Shown: positions 23,361 to 34,760 of the stretch, piece after piece
Numbering within the stretch: the first letter of the stretch is position 1
Layout of the letters: each line of letters starts with the position of its first letter
NCBI RefSeq assembly: GCF_050624435.1
Contig: NC_134543.1
Location: 126,199,475 to 126,263,474, forward strand
Length of the DNA stretch: 64,000 nt
Reading direction: 5' to 3'
Source of the DNA: Tenrec ecaudatus
Lineage: Eukaryota > Chordata > Mammalia > Afrosoricida > Tenrecidae
Notes under the pieces: generated by a model
The model's input: only the letters and a program-made list of their open reading frames with translations
What the model was told of the DNA's origin: nothing
Database searches by the model: none
Program-made: the position numbers and the translations under genes

Positions 23361-23543
23361 AAACCAAACTCACTCCCATTCTATCAATGCTGACTCATAG
23401 TGATCCCCTGTGAGTTTCTGACACTGTAACTGTTTGTGGGAATAGAAAATTTTGTGTTTCTCCTGAGGAAACGCTGGTGGTTTAGAACTGCCCACCATGT
23501 TGATCGGAGCCCAAAACATAACCACTTCACCACTAGGGTTCTT
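23361..23543 (-). repeat. AfroSINE, antisense
   Basis: AACCAAACTCACTCCCATTC, GCTGACTCATAGTGATCCCC, TGGTGGTTTAGAACTGCC, AACATAACCACTTCACCACT, AGGGTTCTT. Tandem with the preceding antisense SINE. Confidence 0.85.
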
Positions 23544-23560
23544 TAAGCCATACCCTAAAC

Positions 23561-23792
23561 CAGTGCTTCCCAACCTTCCTCATGCTGCGACCCTTTAATA
23601 CAGCTCCTCATGTTGTGGTTAACCCCCCAACCATAAAATTATTTTCATTGCTATTTCGTAACTGTAATTTTGCTAATTATTTTCATTGCTATTTCATAAT
23701 TATAATTTTGCTACTGTTATGGATTGGGTGACCCCTGTAAAAGGATCGTTCAACTCCCAAAGGGGTGGTGACCCACAGGTTAAGAACTGCTG
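23561..23792 (+). mobile_element. SPIN-derived MITE with internal duplication
   Basis: TIRs CAGTGCTTCCCAACCTTCCT and ...CCACAGGTTAAGAACTGCTG; interior AACCATAAAATTATTTTCAT and GTTCAACTCCCAAAGGGG. A 38-bp unit (ATTATTTTCATTGCTATTTC... to ATTTTGCT) is present twice in tandem at about 23637-23713. Flanks ccctaaac / cccttaga are a weak 8-bp duplication. Confidence 0.9.
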
Positions 23793-23799
23793 CCCTTAG

Positions 23800-24636
23800 A
23801 CCCTGCTAGAGGTTTAAAATATTAAACCTAATTCCTTTCCCACTTATTAAGGGGAGGAGTCCTCATTTGTAACCTTTAATATCATCTAGTTCAGATTGGA
23901 AATTTATCACTGAGATCATTTCTGACCATTAGACCTGGAACAACTTGAGTATATTGAGTATATTAAAACAAATAGGGTGTTCTTCACAGATAAAGCCGGC
24001 TTAGTGTTCATTTCTCGTTGGTAACCTTTTTCTTATTTTAAGAAGGAAATGTGGAATAAAGAAATATTTTGACCCAAACTTTACCTTCAAGTCACAAGCA
24101 TGGGTGCCACTGTTCACAGATACCTAAGGATAAGTTAGGGATGAAAGGGAAGATACAAACTGCAATGTGAAATAAAATGATCAAGGATAGCAGAAAGATA
24201 TAATAGGGACTAAGAAGTGCATTCACACCAGTGGCTTCCAGGCAGTAAGGCTACCTGTAATGAGTACGTATGAGTCCATCTGAACTACTCGGTGGGCCAG
24301 CTCAAAAACCCAACTCCCTACCATCCAGTTATCCAGACTCAGCTACCCTTTAGGCAACCCTAGTGGTAGTAGGTTTTTGGTGTTCACAGCAGGAGATAGA
24401 AGTGTTAGAGAGGAGGTCATGAAGACGATGATGTTTCCCAAGTGCCTTGAGTATAGAGGGTTCATTTATACTGAATGCCTAATGTGTACTAGATAGTATG
24501 TTGGGCAATTGAGATGTAAGAGATGAATGACAGAAAGTTGAAAATTAAAGATATGATGGGTTGACAGAATAGGGGTTTCGGGTGTTTTTTTTAAAGGTAA
24601 GATAGGGTGATGTGTAGAATGAAGTGAAATGGGATT
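23800..24636. other. No recognised gene
   Basis: No feature I can support. Confidence 0.4.
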
Positions 24637-24652
24637 AGAAATGAAAGAATTC

Positions 24653-25214
24653 AGCCTTTCCCATTCTGCAGGTCTCTGTGTCCTCACACCCAGGAGATGG
24701 CTCAAGAGGAGCTCAAGATGGGGGGGCTGCAGACCCCATACCAGGCCGCCCCCATGCAGTCCACCATGATCAACATCCAGAGTGAACCCCACGTGCCTGA
24801 CCACGTCATCTGGTCCCTCTTCAACACGCTCTTCCTCAACTGCTGCTGCCTGGGCTTCGTGGCCGATGTCTACTCCGTGAAGTCTAGGGACCAGAAGATG
24901 GTGGGCAACATGATTGGGGCCCAGAGCCATGCGTCCACTGCCAAGTAGTTCAACATCTTCTCTAAGGTCCTCGGCCTCCTGGGAATCCTCATCTTCCTCA
25001 TTCTTCTCACCAGGGGCACAGTGATGAGTTTCCAAGCCCTGTCGCAGATGATGGGCCAGCAAGGCCACTAGCCGTTGCACCATGCTGTGTCCTGAACCTG
25101 CTGGACGACCTGACCCCTGGCCTGCCTGCTGCCGCTCGTGTCCATAGCCGTTTGTGCATGTATCTCCATCTCTCAGCAAGCTCAATAAAGCGCCCTGGTG
25201 TGTTAAAAAAAAAA
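24653..25214 (+). pseudogene. IFITM-family processed pseudogene
   Basis: IFITM proteins are small interferon-induced membrane proteins of the CD225 family that restrict virus entry. An intronless copy starts at ATG 24697. The CD225 region is clear ([42 protein letters not shown]). A TAG at 24946-24948 stops it at 83 codons, before the second membrane segment; the frame downstream remains open to a TAG at 25069, so I see only this one break. A 3' UTR with AATAAA at about 25184 and a 10-A tail follow. The duplication GAAATGAAAGAATTC flanks it (24638-24652, 25215-25229). Which IFITM paralogue is the source cannot be said. Confidence 0.93.
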
Positions 25215-25259
25215 GAAATGAAAGAATTCGAAATGAAAGAATTCAAAGTGAAAGTATTC
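25215..25259. repeat. 15-bp tandem repeat at retrocopy target site
   Basis: GAAATGAAAGAATTC occurs at 25215-25229 and 25230-25244, then a third variant (AAAGTGAAAGTATTC) at 25245-25259. A copy also lies left of the IFITM insertion at 24638, so the integration site was, or became, a short tandem array. Confidence 0.85.
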
Positions 25260-25360
25260 GAAATGGGTACTTTGGGGAAGAAAAGCAGTGATAATCCTAG
25301 AAAAAGAGACCAAAGATAGAAAATTAGGAGTGGTAATTTGTTTAGCTAAGGGACAGAATA

Positions 25361-25437
25361 GTTACAGTCCTGAAACCCACAAGGGCAATTCTACCCTGTG
25401 TAGGGGTTATGAGTCGGAATCAACTAGATAGCAGTGA
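25361..25437 (+). repeat. AfroSINE, 3' part only
   Basis: GTTACAGTCCTGAAACCCAC, GGCAATTCTACCCTGTGTAG, ATGAGTCGGAATCAACTAGA. Confidence 0.75.
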
Positions 25438-25942
25438 ATTTTGTTTGTTTGTTTGTTTTGAGAAGGGGCAAAATGAATGAAACGACTGAAAGCAAAAAAG
25501 GATGAAACCATCATAAGGTGTGCTTGCTCTTCGGTTCTTTGTGGGAGTTCCCTGTCAGAGATCAAAGGCATGTAAGAATTCGTGGCTTCTGTATTTTAGA
25601 TAGGAAGCTTTCCCTGGGAGGCCTCTGTGAGGAAGTCTGGCCCAGTGGGAGTTCTTTCCAAGAGCAGAGCGTTAGGTTCGAGCTCCCAAGCCACGTTTCT
25701 TAGAGTTTATCTCCCTTAACTGGTTCGCCGGGTTTTCCAGCATTCCCCGACCTCTGACGACTCTAATCCCGGCTCCGGGTGGCCGGAGGATTTGGCTCAG
25801 ACCTAGGATTTGGCTCATTTATCCGGGTTCCGGGTTTCCCTGCGCTCTCTCGCTCCGGACTCCACGCCATCCCTAAATCCGGATCCGCGGGCCTAGCAAT
25901 CCAGTGTCCGGGTCGTCCGGGCGGCCCTGGTTGTCCCGGATC

Positions 25943-25977
25943 GCGGCGGCGGCGGCGGCGGCAGCGGCGGCGGCGGA
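25943..25977. repeat. (CGG)n trinucleotide tract
   Basis: About eleven CGG units with one CAG interruption, in the promoter region about 120 bp upstream of the YY1-like site. Confidence 0.9.
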
Positions 25978-26089
25978 GGGACCCGCGGCCCGGGACGCGG
26001 CAGCACCGGCCGGGCGGGGCGGAGCGGCGCGGGGAGGGGGCGGAGAGCCGGCGGCCCGAAGGGGAGGGGCGGGGTGGGGGGAGGGGCCG

Positions 26090-26185
26090 CGGAACGGATG
26101 GCGGCCTGGGCCCCGTAGCTGCAGCGGCTCTACGGCCCGGGGCCCCGGGCGGGCGGAGGTGGCTGCTCCCGGGACCGGCCGCGCG
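26090..26185 (+). other. Candidate non-coding first exon
   Basis: The exon would end at GCCGCGCG|GTGAGTCC, a near-consensus donor at 26186. The only ATG in the segment (26098) opens a seven-codon frame closed by TAG, so the exon is probably 5' UTR. The start is placed at the YY1-like site by inference. No acceptor exon was found downstream within the window. Confidence 0.45.
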
Positions 26186-26189
26186 GTGA

Positions 26190-28026
26190 GTCCGGATCTT
26201 TGTGTGGCGCCGGGGCTGGGGGAAGGCGGGAGGCGGCGGCGCCGCGGGGACCCGGGGCTGAGGGGAGTCGAGCGGGCCCGCGGGCAGCGGCGCCCGACGG
26301 AGGAAGTGGGGGTTGGGGGGTCGGGGCGGAGCGAGGGGAAGGTGTGTAGGGGGGGAGGGGGTCGTTGCGTGGGGGGGTGTCGTCGTGGGGCGCGGGGTGA
26401 AGTTCAAAGCGTGGCCAGGGCCGTTTCCGAGTGGGAGTAGGGGTCCCTGGAAGGGACTAGGATCCGGCCAGGTTGGGAGAACAGGCCAGAGAGTTTCCGA
26501 GGCGCGTCTGGGTTTGTTGAGGGGACCCAAGGCGAAAGGGGCTAGTCGGGTAGTTAGGGGGTTCGGCGCGTAGGGGGGAGCGGGACGTGTGCGCGGCCCA
26601 CGAGGGGGCTGCAAGGTGTCTGGGAGTGTACAGTAAGTAGGTTGTGGGTGTGTGCCCCTTCCAGTCTTGTGGTCGCATTTACCTCTGCCCTTTTCTTCCA
26701 AGATGGAGGGATCCCTGGGCCTGGCCCCTTAACTGCTCCAGAGGGTTTGTGACCCTGTCCTGTGTGGACAGCCCATGCTGCCCTCGCCTCCCTTTATGTG
26801 TAATTACGGCTGGATCATCTGGGGTGCTTTGCTCGGATTCTCCTTCCTCCCTCGGGTGGAGGAGAAGGAGGAGGAGGAGACACATCTGACCAATTAATGT
26901 GTTTGTGAAACAGCCAGGAGCAAACACAGTCATTTCAGCTTCTAGGAATTAGGCTCGCACGGGGTGGAGAGATCAGAGCCCTTCAGGGGGAATCTTTCAG
27001 AGCAAATCACAGGTGATGAAATTCTCGAAGCAGCAGCTTCCTTTCTAAAGCAGAGGGTTTCGGAAAGGTGAGGGCGCAAGCTTGTGGGTGTCCAGAGCCC
27101 CCGGGGTGGAGGAGCGTCCCCAAACCCCCTCCGGCCTCCCTTTTCTGTGCTAGGCTTTGCTCCGCAGCCTTGAGTTAATTTCACCCCTGCTGCTTTGTCT
27201 TGGGGGAGGGGGTGCTGGTTTAGACCGCTGCCTCACACAATAGTCGTGTCGTTTTATAGGGAGTGCTATCCCGGGTCTGAGGACGGCTGCGGCACAGATC
27301 AACAGCTCCCTCTCTCCGCCTTTTGTGTACACAGTGAAGGTCATAGGTTCAAGTCTTGTCTGAGAGCTTTGGATGTGCTCCATCTCCCACGCTCCTCAGT
27401 GTCATTTTCTTCCTTTCTAGACTGGGGCTCGCCATTGGAGGAGGCCAGACCGAAAGGCTCTTCTTTTTGAGTGAGGAACAATGTGGAGCTCATTGGCACA
27501 CATTTTTTAGAAGAATAGGGATGCCAGCCATGTTGTGCCTGCCTCTTTGGCCAGTGTGGACTAAGTTGTGGAGGAACAGTGTGTGAGAGCGTTCACCCCC
27601 ATGCTTGTGTCAGATGATGGACTCCCCAGGGGAGGTTTCTACTATCTAACTATCATATTGAATTCTTTTTATAGCTATTGGTCAAAGAGTGTTGTTTGTT
27701 AGGGATATCAAGGACCTTTCCAATGAGGGCTTCCTGGCTGGTAGTAATTGCACAACAAAAAGGCCATGGGCTGTCCACTTGAGCAAGGGCCATGGGAGCA
27801 AATAGCTGCAAAAAAGTTTCCTTTTAATATTTATTTCCACTCTGATGAAAGAAAGTGATTTGCTCATTGTGCAGAGGAGCCCTGTTTGCCTCTGTATTCT
27901 GGAGAAATTTGCCAAAGAGATGAATATTTTAAAAAATATTTTTATTGGGGGATTATTAATGGTAGAGGGATGTGAACAAGTTAGAAGGAATCCCCAAAAT
28001 GGTATGTGTTTCATACCTAAACTAAA
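26190..28026. other. Probable intron 1, no recognised repeat
   Basis: G+C declines gradually from the island. No convincing exon. Confidence 0.4.
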
Positions 28027-28028
28027 AA

Positions 28029-28229
28029 GCCCACTGCCATCTAGTCAATTCCTGCTTTGAACGACCCAATTACAACAGTTGAACTGCTGCTGCTTTGGGT
28101 TTCCAAAACTATACATCTTTACAGGAGCACCCAGTCTTACTGGTCTCCCTCAGAGTGTCTGATGGGTTTGAACCGGCGACCCTGAGGTTAGCAGCTCAAC
28201 ACTTAACATGCTGCCACACCAAGATTCCT
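28029..28229 (-). repeat. AfroSINE, antisense
   Basis: GCCCACTGCCATCTAGTCAA, CATCTTTACAGGAGCA, GGGTTTGAACCGGCGACCCT, AGCAGCTCAACACTTAACAT. Confidence 0.88.
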
Positions 28230-28244
28230 TATACATCTTTCATC

Positions 28245-28424
28245 TCACTCACTGCTATCTAGTCGATATGACTCATAGGGATCCCCTGTGGGTTTCCAAG
28301 ATTGTAACTGTTTACAAGAATAGAAAGCCCAGTCTTTCTCCCTGGCAGCTGCTTGTGGTTTTGAACTGCTGACCATGGTGGGACTCAAAGCTCAACACAT
28401 AACCACTACACCACCAGGGCCCCT
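28245..28424 (-). repeat. AfroSINE, antisense
   Basis: CTCACTGCTATCTAGTCGAT, GATCCCCTGTGGGTTTCCAA, GTTTTGAACTGCTGACCATG, CATAACCACTACACCACCAG. In tandem with the previous copy. Confidence 0.9.
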
Positions 28425-28617
28425 CCTATATCTCATAGACATGACTAAAAAGAATTTAGGTGCTATTAAAAGTTCCCATTTATGGTAGAGGCTATCATCA
28501 ATGTCCAGAAACAAAATGCACGTGAGTCGTTGGGTGGAAACCAATATGCTCCACAAACGCATTGGATTCACTTTTTTTTTTTTTAAATAAAGAGACCTGG
28601 AAACCAAATAAATAAAT

Positions 28618-28780
28618 TAAATTCCCATTGCTAGTGATGGCTGTATGACAGTGTGGAACTGTCCCTTTGGGTTTCCAACGTTGTAGTCACAGAAGCAGAC
28701 TCCTGCATCTTTCTCACATGGTGGCTTCCATCTGCCTACTTTTCGGTTAGCAGTTGAGCATTTTAACCAACACCTTGAGG
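28618..28780 (-). repeat. AfroSINE, antisense
   Basis: TTCCCATTGCTAGTGATGGC, GAACTGTCCCTTTGGGTTTC, AGAAGCAGACTCCTGCATCT, GGTTAGCAGTTGAGCATTTT. Confidence 0.8.
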
Positions 28781-28789
28781 TACTATTAG

Positions 28790-30527
28790 TTGTCTAAAAA
28801 AATCCATTAGTACTAACAAGATTTCCATTTGGGACATAAAACTTTTATTTGAATGATTAGAAATAACTCATTGTGAGAGGGGACTTGTACACATGCACTG
28901 CACACAATAGCCAAAGGGATTCCTGTAGGGTACTTTGACTCTGAAATTGAGCCATTGGCGCCAACACCAAAGGTATTTATTTTATGTTGCCTCCTACATC
29001 CCTTATTTTAGTGAGCTTCCGAAGATGATGGCTTGTTACTTAGGTGTTGAACTTTGATAGGACCAGGTCGTTTTTATTATTTTTGTTTTTAGTATTTCTT
29101 GATGACAGAACTGTTTCAAGGCCTCACTAGTTGTGTTTTCCAACTCTGTCTTAGGTCTCTGAGTACTGCCTTGGCGAAACAAGTCCAAAGCTTTTTACTG
29201 TTGGGATCGGCATTTATTTCTGAATCCTGTCAGATGACAGTGAAGGGAAAGCCTCAGATTAAATTTGCCCTGATTAGATTTAGTGGTTTCTTTTGTGATT
29301 CTTATGATTGGGACCATCTTTCAGAGATTATTTTGCACTATATCCCCAGTCCAGCTTCTTGATAGAAAATGTTTTCTTGTGAGAGGTCTAGCTAGCTGGA
29401 CAGATAAGTGCTTATTTGGTGTGAGAATATGAAGGCATAATTTTGGTTTCTGGTAGTAATTATGTTGCAGTTAGCATATAGCAACTAAATGGCTGGAACA
29501 GGATAATTCGTTGAGGGGGTTTACTGATTGCTCTGTCAACTAGAGGTGCCCCTCCTTATTTTTTGGACTCAGAACACTCCTGCTTGGGCGTGGCCCTGGA
29601 GTCTTAGAAGTAAGGAATGGCTTGTGTTCCCCACAAGTTACCATTCTGCTCCCCTGGTTGTACTCTCACCTTCTTCTGCCACCTCTCACTCCAAAGAGAG
29701 CCAAGCAATTGTTACTTCCCTTGTGGAAAGCTGATCATGGTTAGGAATACTGCCGGGCAGATGGGGCCACCCTGACATAAGGCAGCCGTATGTTATGTAG
29801 CAAATTGTCTTTTCAGAAGCTTAAATCTTCACTGCGACTTGATGTTTAAAAATCAGTTTTCTATTAAAAAAACAAGACAGTCCCCCCTCCAACCAGCCCC
29901 ATTAAAGATACAATTACATAGTGTATTAATAATGTCTTCTTGCTATTCCTCAGTTTAAAGTTGGTTGAGACAAGCAAAATGAATATAGGTGATTCTGATT
30001 AGCAGGTTTAAGTCCCACTAAGTGTCAGTGAAGGACTCTTTTCACTAGGGAACAGGTAATTCACTGAAGCACCTGTCTAGCTGGGCATGTGGAATTGGAG
30101 GCAGCTGCGCAGCTGAAGAGGGATTATTGAGCAGGTGGTTAAAAAAATCATATGCCACAGTGACAAGAAAATACTCGGTCTTTGGTGTTTTAGATTCAGT
30201 TCAGATGTGTAAAATTGCACTTTGTTTCACATTTCTTAATGCATGATACTAGTTAGTGAGCTGACAATAGCACTGAGAAAAGAGATTCTCTGTTTTTCTT
30301 TTCCATTACTGAGTAGCACGCCCTCAAGAGAGGGCTAGAAGGTCCTATTGTATTTCTGGGAGTATGGGCTTTATGTCCCGTGAATGGGAAGGAAATAGTG
30401 GTAATTCAGTGTTCCTAGGACTTGTTTATTAGAGGGAAATGGGAAGGTGAAAATTCTTTGTTTTCAGGGTGGCCAAAAAGATTTAACCCTCTTTGGAAAA
30501 ATGCCCAGCAGGTTTTATGCAAAGGAT
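28790..30527. other. Probable intron, repeat-poor
   Basis: One of the few repeat-poor stretches. I see no exon with paired splice sites and an open frame. Confidence 0.4.
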
Positions 30528-30540
30528 GTAACTGACTTTT

Positions 30541-30772
30541 TTTAAAAAATCATTTTATTGGGGGCTTATCACAATCCATCCATCCATCCATTGTGTCAAG
30601 CACATTTGTACATTTGTTGCCATGATCATTCTCAAGACATTTTCTTTCTACTTGAGCCCTTGATATCAGCTCATTTTTCCTCTCCCTCTCCCACCTTTCC
30701 TCTCTCCTGAACCCTTGATAATTTATAAATTATTATTTTATCATATCTTACACTGACCTGAACCACCAATGC
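30541..30772 (-). repeat. L1-type 3' end, antisense, with TSD
   Basis: T-run then ATTTTATTGGGGGCTTATCA, CACAATCCATCCATCCATCC, CTTGATAATTTATAAATTAT. Flanked by the 14-bp duplication GTAACTGACTTTTT (30528-30541 and 30773-30786), so a single 5'-truncated LINE insertion. Confidence 0.9.
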
Positions 30773-31076
30773 GTAACTGACTTTTTACTTTAGGTCTACC
30801 TGCCATGCCTTACCTAACACATGCATGTTTTTTTTTATTTCTTTGAATAGATTTTTCCACATGATGTTTGTGTCTCTTCATTTGTTTGTCTCGTTCCACT
30901 TTAGATTAAGCACCTTTATAATATTTCCCTGATTTTGAGATTATGACTAGAAGGCCAAATGATGTTAAGAAACTGCCTTTGCTAAAGTTTTATCTTTAAA
31001 ACGAGGGCCACATTTACTATAATTAGGAGGAAGAATTTCTTTTTGGGGTTTGGGGGCATATTCCCAGGTTTTTCTT

Positions 31077-31300
31077 TTTTCTGTTTTTTTAAGTGTTTTT
31101 TATTTTTAAATTTTTATTGTTTAAGCAAAAGGGAAGAAATTTATTGAAGCCTATATGGGGAACACTAGAGGGGCCCCGTATGCCCTAATGTATAGGCATG
31201 CCCTAGCCAAGGGCCTCACCATTTACTCTACTCCCATGTCCCAGAGGAACTCCCCTTGAGTCAAGCCACAAGGCCCAGGACTGGCTAGGGGATGCGGGGG
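31077..31300 (-). pseudogene. 3' end of a processed retrocopy, source unknown
   Basis: On the minus strand the block ends GGCTTCAATAAATTTCTTCC and an A-rich tail (31077-31130), with two AATAAA-like hexamers. The duplication CAGGTTTTTCTT occurs at 31065-31076 and 31301-31312. This is the structure of a 5'-truncated LINE-mobilised mRNA 3' UTR. I do not recognise the parent gene. Confidence 0.6.
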
Positions 31301-31319
31301 CAGGTTTTTCTTATACATC

Positions 31320-32618
31320 ATCATCATCTTCTTCTGTTACTGTGTTTTATTTTTCCTCCACTTGTTTTTGCTCCTGAAGTAGAAAATGCTGTAGCATTTT
31401 AAATGTATTTTCTGACCTTTTTAGTGTCTTCCAGTCATTTGCTGTTTATAGGCTGACAGGCTGAGCTCCTTCTAGTGAAACACGCATGCAAACTGTAATT
31501 GAATTCAGAGGGTAATAATTAACAGTTGATTGAAGGGAAATGAGTGGCACTAATTGTTTTGGAGAAATCTCTTTTCCCCCCAGCCCAAGTGGAGCAAAGT
31601 TTTTGACCTTTTCTCAGACAGAGGATAATGTGGGGGAAAGGGAGGCAAACTCCGTGACTTTCAGTCTGGACCTATCAACCACAGCATAGGCAGGCATGTG
31701 TGCTGACACCTACTGTGTAATCTAGCTTTAAGTGGGAGCCTCGTGATAACAGGTATTTAGTGTTTACTTCTAAACATGAGTATAAACTTGACTTCCCCAC
31801 ATGAAACCCTCCCAGTTGCTTGTTTTTTAAATTGTTCAAAAATCTTATTTTCCCCTAACATTCTCCTTAGTTTGTTCCTCATGCTTTTCTCCTCCCTCAG
31901 CTCTCTGCCTAGTTCTCTGCTCTGAGACTTCTCCAGCAGCTTGGAAACATTCTAATTACTGTAGCTATTATAGTCACAACCCAGCTCCTCCACCTCCTCC
32001 CCTCCGCACCCCTTAATATTTTCCTTTCCCTTCCTCTTACTCTAGCAGCAGGAGTTGAACAGTAGTCTCAAGAGCACAGTCAGATCTATGAGTGAGCTTT
32101 GTATTTTGTCAAGGCAGAACTCTAGATCCAGCAGGGCTGATTTTTCATGGGTTTCTTGCTGTTTGTTCTTGGATCAGAATCCCAGTAAGAAGAGATGGCA
32201 AATACTTACTATGTCAGATCTGGTCCATCGTTCAGGCAAACCTAGGATCTTTCTCTCATGCCTGTGAGAATTTCTTCTTTTTATTGCAGGTGAGAGCTTC
32301 CTTGTGCCAGGCAAGCTCTGAAACTGCCTTCTTTTTTATTGTGCTTTCTGGTCATTAGTGTCTGGCCAGTTTTGCTCACTTGGATTTTGTTCTTATTCCA
32401 TTTTCAAGGTAACTTGCGCCCAGCAGTAGCTCCACCTCTTCAGCGTTAGTCCTTTCTTCTTGCGTGCTGGCACCACCTTGATGGAGTGCTGTCGTACAGT
32501 TACCTGTGCCAGCAGTCATCGCTTGTTGAACCTTTGCTACAGGGTCATTGTAACATCATCTTCAGGAGGTGCCTTTGATGGAGAAGTATGAGACGTGTCC
32601 TGGGGGGTGGAGGTGGTG
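31320..32618. other. Probable intron, no recognised feature
   Basis: No supportable exon or repeat. Confidence 0.4.
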
Positions 32619-32712
32619 GAGGGCTCATTGCTATCCAGGGGATTCCAACTCATAGAAACCCCAAGGACGGGGTAGAATTGCTCCCTGTTGGTTTCCAGGA
32701 GTAGAAAGGCAT
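32619..32712 (-). repeat. AfroSINE, antisense, partial
   Basis: CTCATTGCTATCCAGGGGAT, CAACTCATAGAAACCCC, GGGTAGAATTGCTCCCTG, GGTTTCCAGGAGTAGAAAG. Confidence 0.75.
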
Positions 32713-33057
32713 GTTAATTCATAAAATGGCCCAGATAGAATGTGTGAGATTGTACTCTTAAGAAGTCAATATATGAGCAGAATGCTGTTTCTGCTTGATT
32801 TGAGGTGCTTCTTGTTCTAACATGTTGTTCTCTTTATGTTGATTAGTTTTATTTCTATGCAGCTTTGTTAAAGTTCAGATATTGTTTGATTAATAGTTAC
32901 GTGTTTTCTTTTGCAGTGATAGCTTTTCAAAGCGTAGGGGAAAAAGCCTAGACCTGGGAGTCCTAAAACCTAGATTATAATTACCTCATGCCTCTAACTA
33001 CCTGTAAGACCTTGTGCAAGTCACTCCACTTTTCTCATGTATTAAATTTTAGTACAT

Positions 33058-33238
33058 TGAGGGAGTGGGGAGCTGGGAGGGAGGGAAAAAATGAAAAATG
33101 AGCTGATTCCAGGAGCCCAAGTGGAAAGCAAATGTTTTGAGAATGATGAGGGCAGCTAATGTACAAATGTGCTTTACACAATGGATGGATGTATGGATTG
33201 TGATAAGAGTTGTATGAACGCCAATAAAATGATTAAAA
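33058..33238 (+). repeat. L1-type 3' end, sense, with poly(A)
   Basis: AAGTGGAAAGCAAATGTTTT, GAATGATGAGGGCAGC, GTGCTTTACACAATGGATGG, GATTGTGATAAGAGTTGTAT, CCAATAAAATGATTAAAAAA. An AAATTTTA-rich duplication flanks it. One of only two sense-oriented copies. Confidence 0.85.
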
Positions 33239-33244
33239 AAAATT

Positions 33245-34630
33245 TTACAGTAAATTTACCCCTAGCACCAACTTCCATGCACAGTGTGAACAGAACTCAA
33301 TCAATTAAGAAATGAATCTGAACAAAGCGATAACTCATGGGTTGCAGCTTGTAGTTGGACTACACTCAAACTTCCCATATCAACAGTAAAAAATTTTTCA
33401 GTACATTGTTAGACAAGGTGATTTCAAGTTTCATTAGAATTTCATAGGTATTAAAATTGTGATGAGAGAAGGGACAAAAATGGTTGATAGGTGAGCGTAT
33501 TTTATTTATGAAAAATTTTGTCAATATTCAGAAGAACTGATAATGACAGCCTTAGTTCCCTGGAGCATCCCTCTCTTTGTAGAGTTTACTTCGTGCTTTT
33601 TTACCACACCCTCTTTTGTAGTGTCTTGTACCTTCCTTCTGCAGGCTGACCTTGCTAGACTATCTTTTTCTTGTTTGCTCAATGCACAGGATCAGAAAGC
33701 TCTCAGCTATGAAACAAAATATCACATCTAGAAAGAATTTTCTGGTATTAAGAAGACATACCTTTCTTCATTCAATTAGGAATTTCAGATTTTTAAATTC
33801 CATATTTGAAATCCTGAAGCCAAGTGGGTTCTTCTGGTGGTGGGTTGGTCGTTTTTCTGTTTTTGGTCAGCCAGTGGAATCCCTGCTTGAATTAACTTCT
33901 TGGGACTAGGAGTTGCCCCGAACATTTTGTTTGGAATATAATATGTTATTTTTCATGCTGGATATGCTGTTTGTGTCGTGTGCTGAAGTCTGACCAATCG
34001 GGAGGTCCTTGAACTCCCCTCTAACAGGGACTGAAAGATGGAAAGCTGGTGGGATAACTGTAGGAACTTTGAGAGAGGAATGCTAGGAAGTCTTTGCTTT
34101 CATGCAGTAAGCAATTCAAGAGAATAAAATTGTGTACTCAAGTTGTTAATTCTCCAAGCTAGAATTTTTATTAGTATTTCCCCGTTAAGTTTTTGGATTT
34201 GAGACCTAACAGTAGCAGCTATTTATTGAATATTCAGGGAATGGTGCTCCTTTTGTTTTTCTCCTTTTCCTCATTAATATAGAAAAGTTGAATGTTTACC
34301 CTGCCTTTGAACATTGGAAGCAGCATTCACTATTTTTAAATTTGTGACTGAAGGGTGCTGGAATGAGGGGGAAGGGGGTAAAAGGAATGGTACAAAAGAT
34401 ACCTGGTACTGAATAATTTTTCTTTTTTTCTGAGAAGGGGCAAAATGCTGGAAAAGTTTGGGAATCTATGTTCTAGTTGCTATGGTTCAGAATTTTGAAC
34501 TCATATATGGCTTTTCTGTAACACCTCATAGATCACTTACTAAATTTGAATTATTTTACGTCTCTTGCCATTAAGTCTCAGTTTTCATTCTTCTGACTTA
34601 GGTTCAGGCCTTAATTGTCTTCAAATTCCA
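33245..34630. other. Probable intron, no recognised feature
   Basis: No supportable exon or repeat. Confidence 0.4.
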
Positions 34631-34639
34631 TTCTACAGA

Positions 34640-34760
34640 TGGCTGTGATGTTATTCCACTTTTTATTTAGTTAATGTTTACTGAGTACTTACGTGCCAAG
34701 TCTGACTTGTTCTCTGTTCTTAGACACAGCATAGTTGGGGAGATAATGAGCCACTGAATA
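34640..34760 (-). repeat. L2-like remnant, antisense
   Basis: GTTAATGTTTACTGAGTACT, TACGTGCCAAGTCTGACTTG, TTCTTAGACACAGCATAG: decayed reverse complement of an L2 3' end. Confidence 0.5.

Larger units (their letters stand above)
25770..26620 (+). promoter_or_regulatory. CpG-island promoter
   Basis: The only extended GC- and CpG-rich block in the window. GC-box-like runs are GGGCGGGGCGGAGCGG (near 26013), GGAGGGGGCGGAG (near 26034) and GGAGGGGCGGGG (near 26061). A YY1-like GGATGGCGGC is at 26096-26105. No TATA box was seen. The splice donor downstream on the + strand sets the direction. Long open frames on both strands here (up to 312 codons on the minus strand, Pro/Arg-rich) are composition artefacts. 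The gene served is not identified. Confidence 0.8.

Noticed and set aside
24466-25185. 239-codon minus-strand frame opposite the IFITM copy
   Set aside because: It is the antisense shadow of a clear processed pseudogene and extends into unrelated flank.
25763-26701. 312-codon open frame on the minus strand across the CpG island
   Set aside because: Pro/Arg/Ala-rich, produced by GC-rich composition; opposite to the splice donor direction and with no family resemblance.
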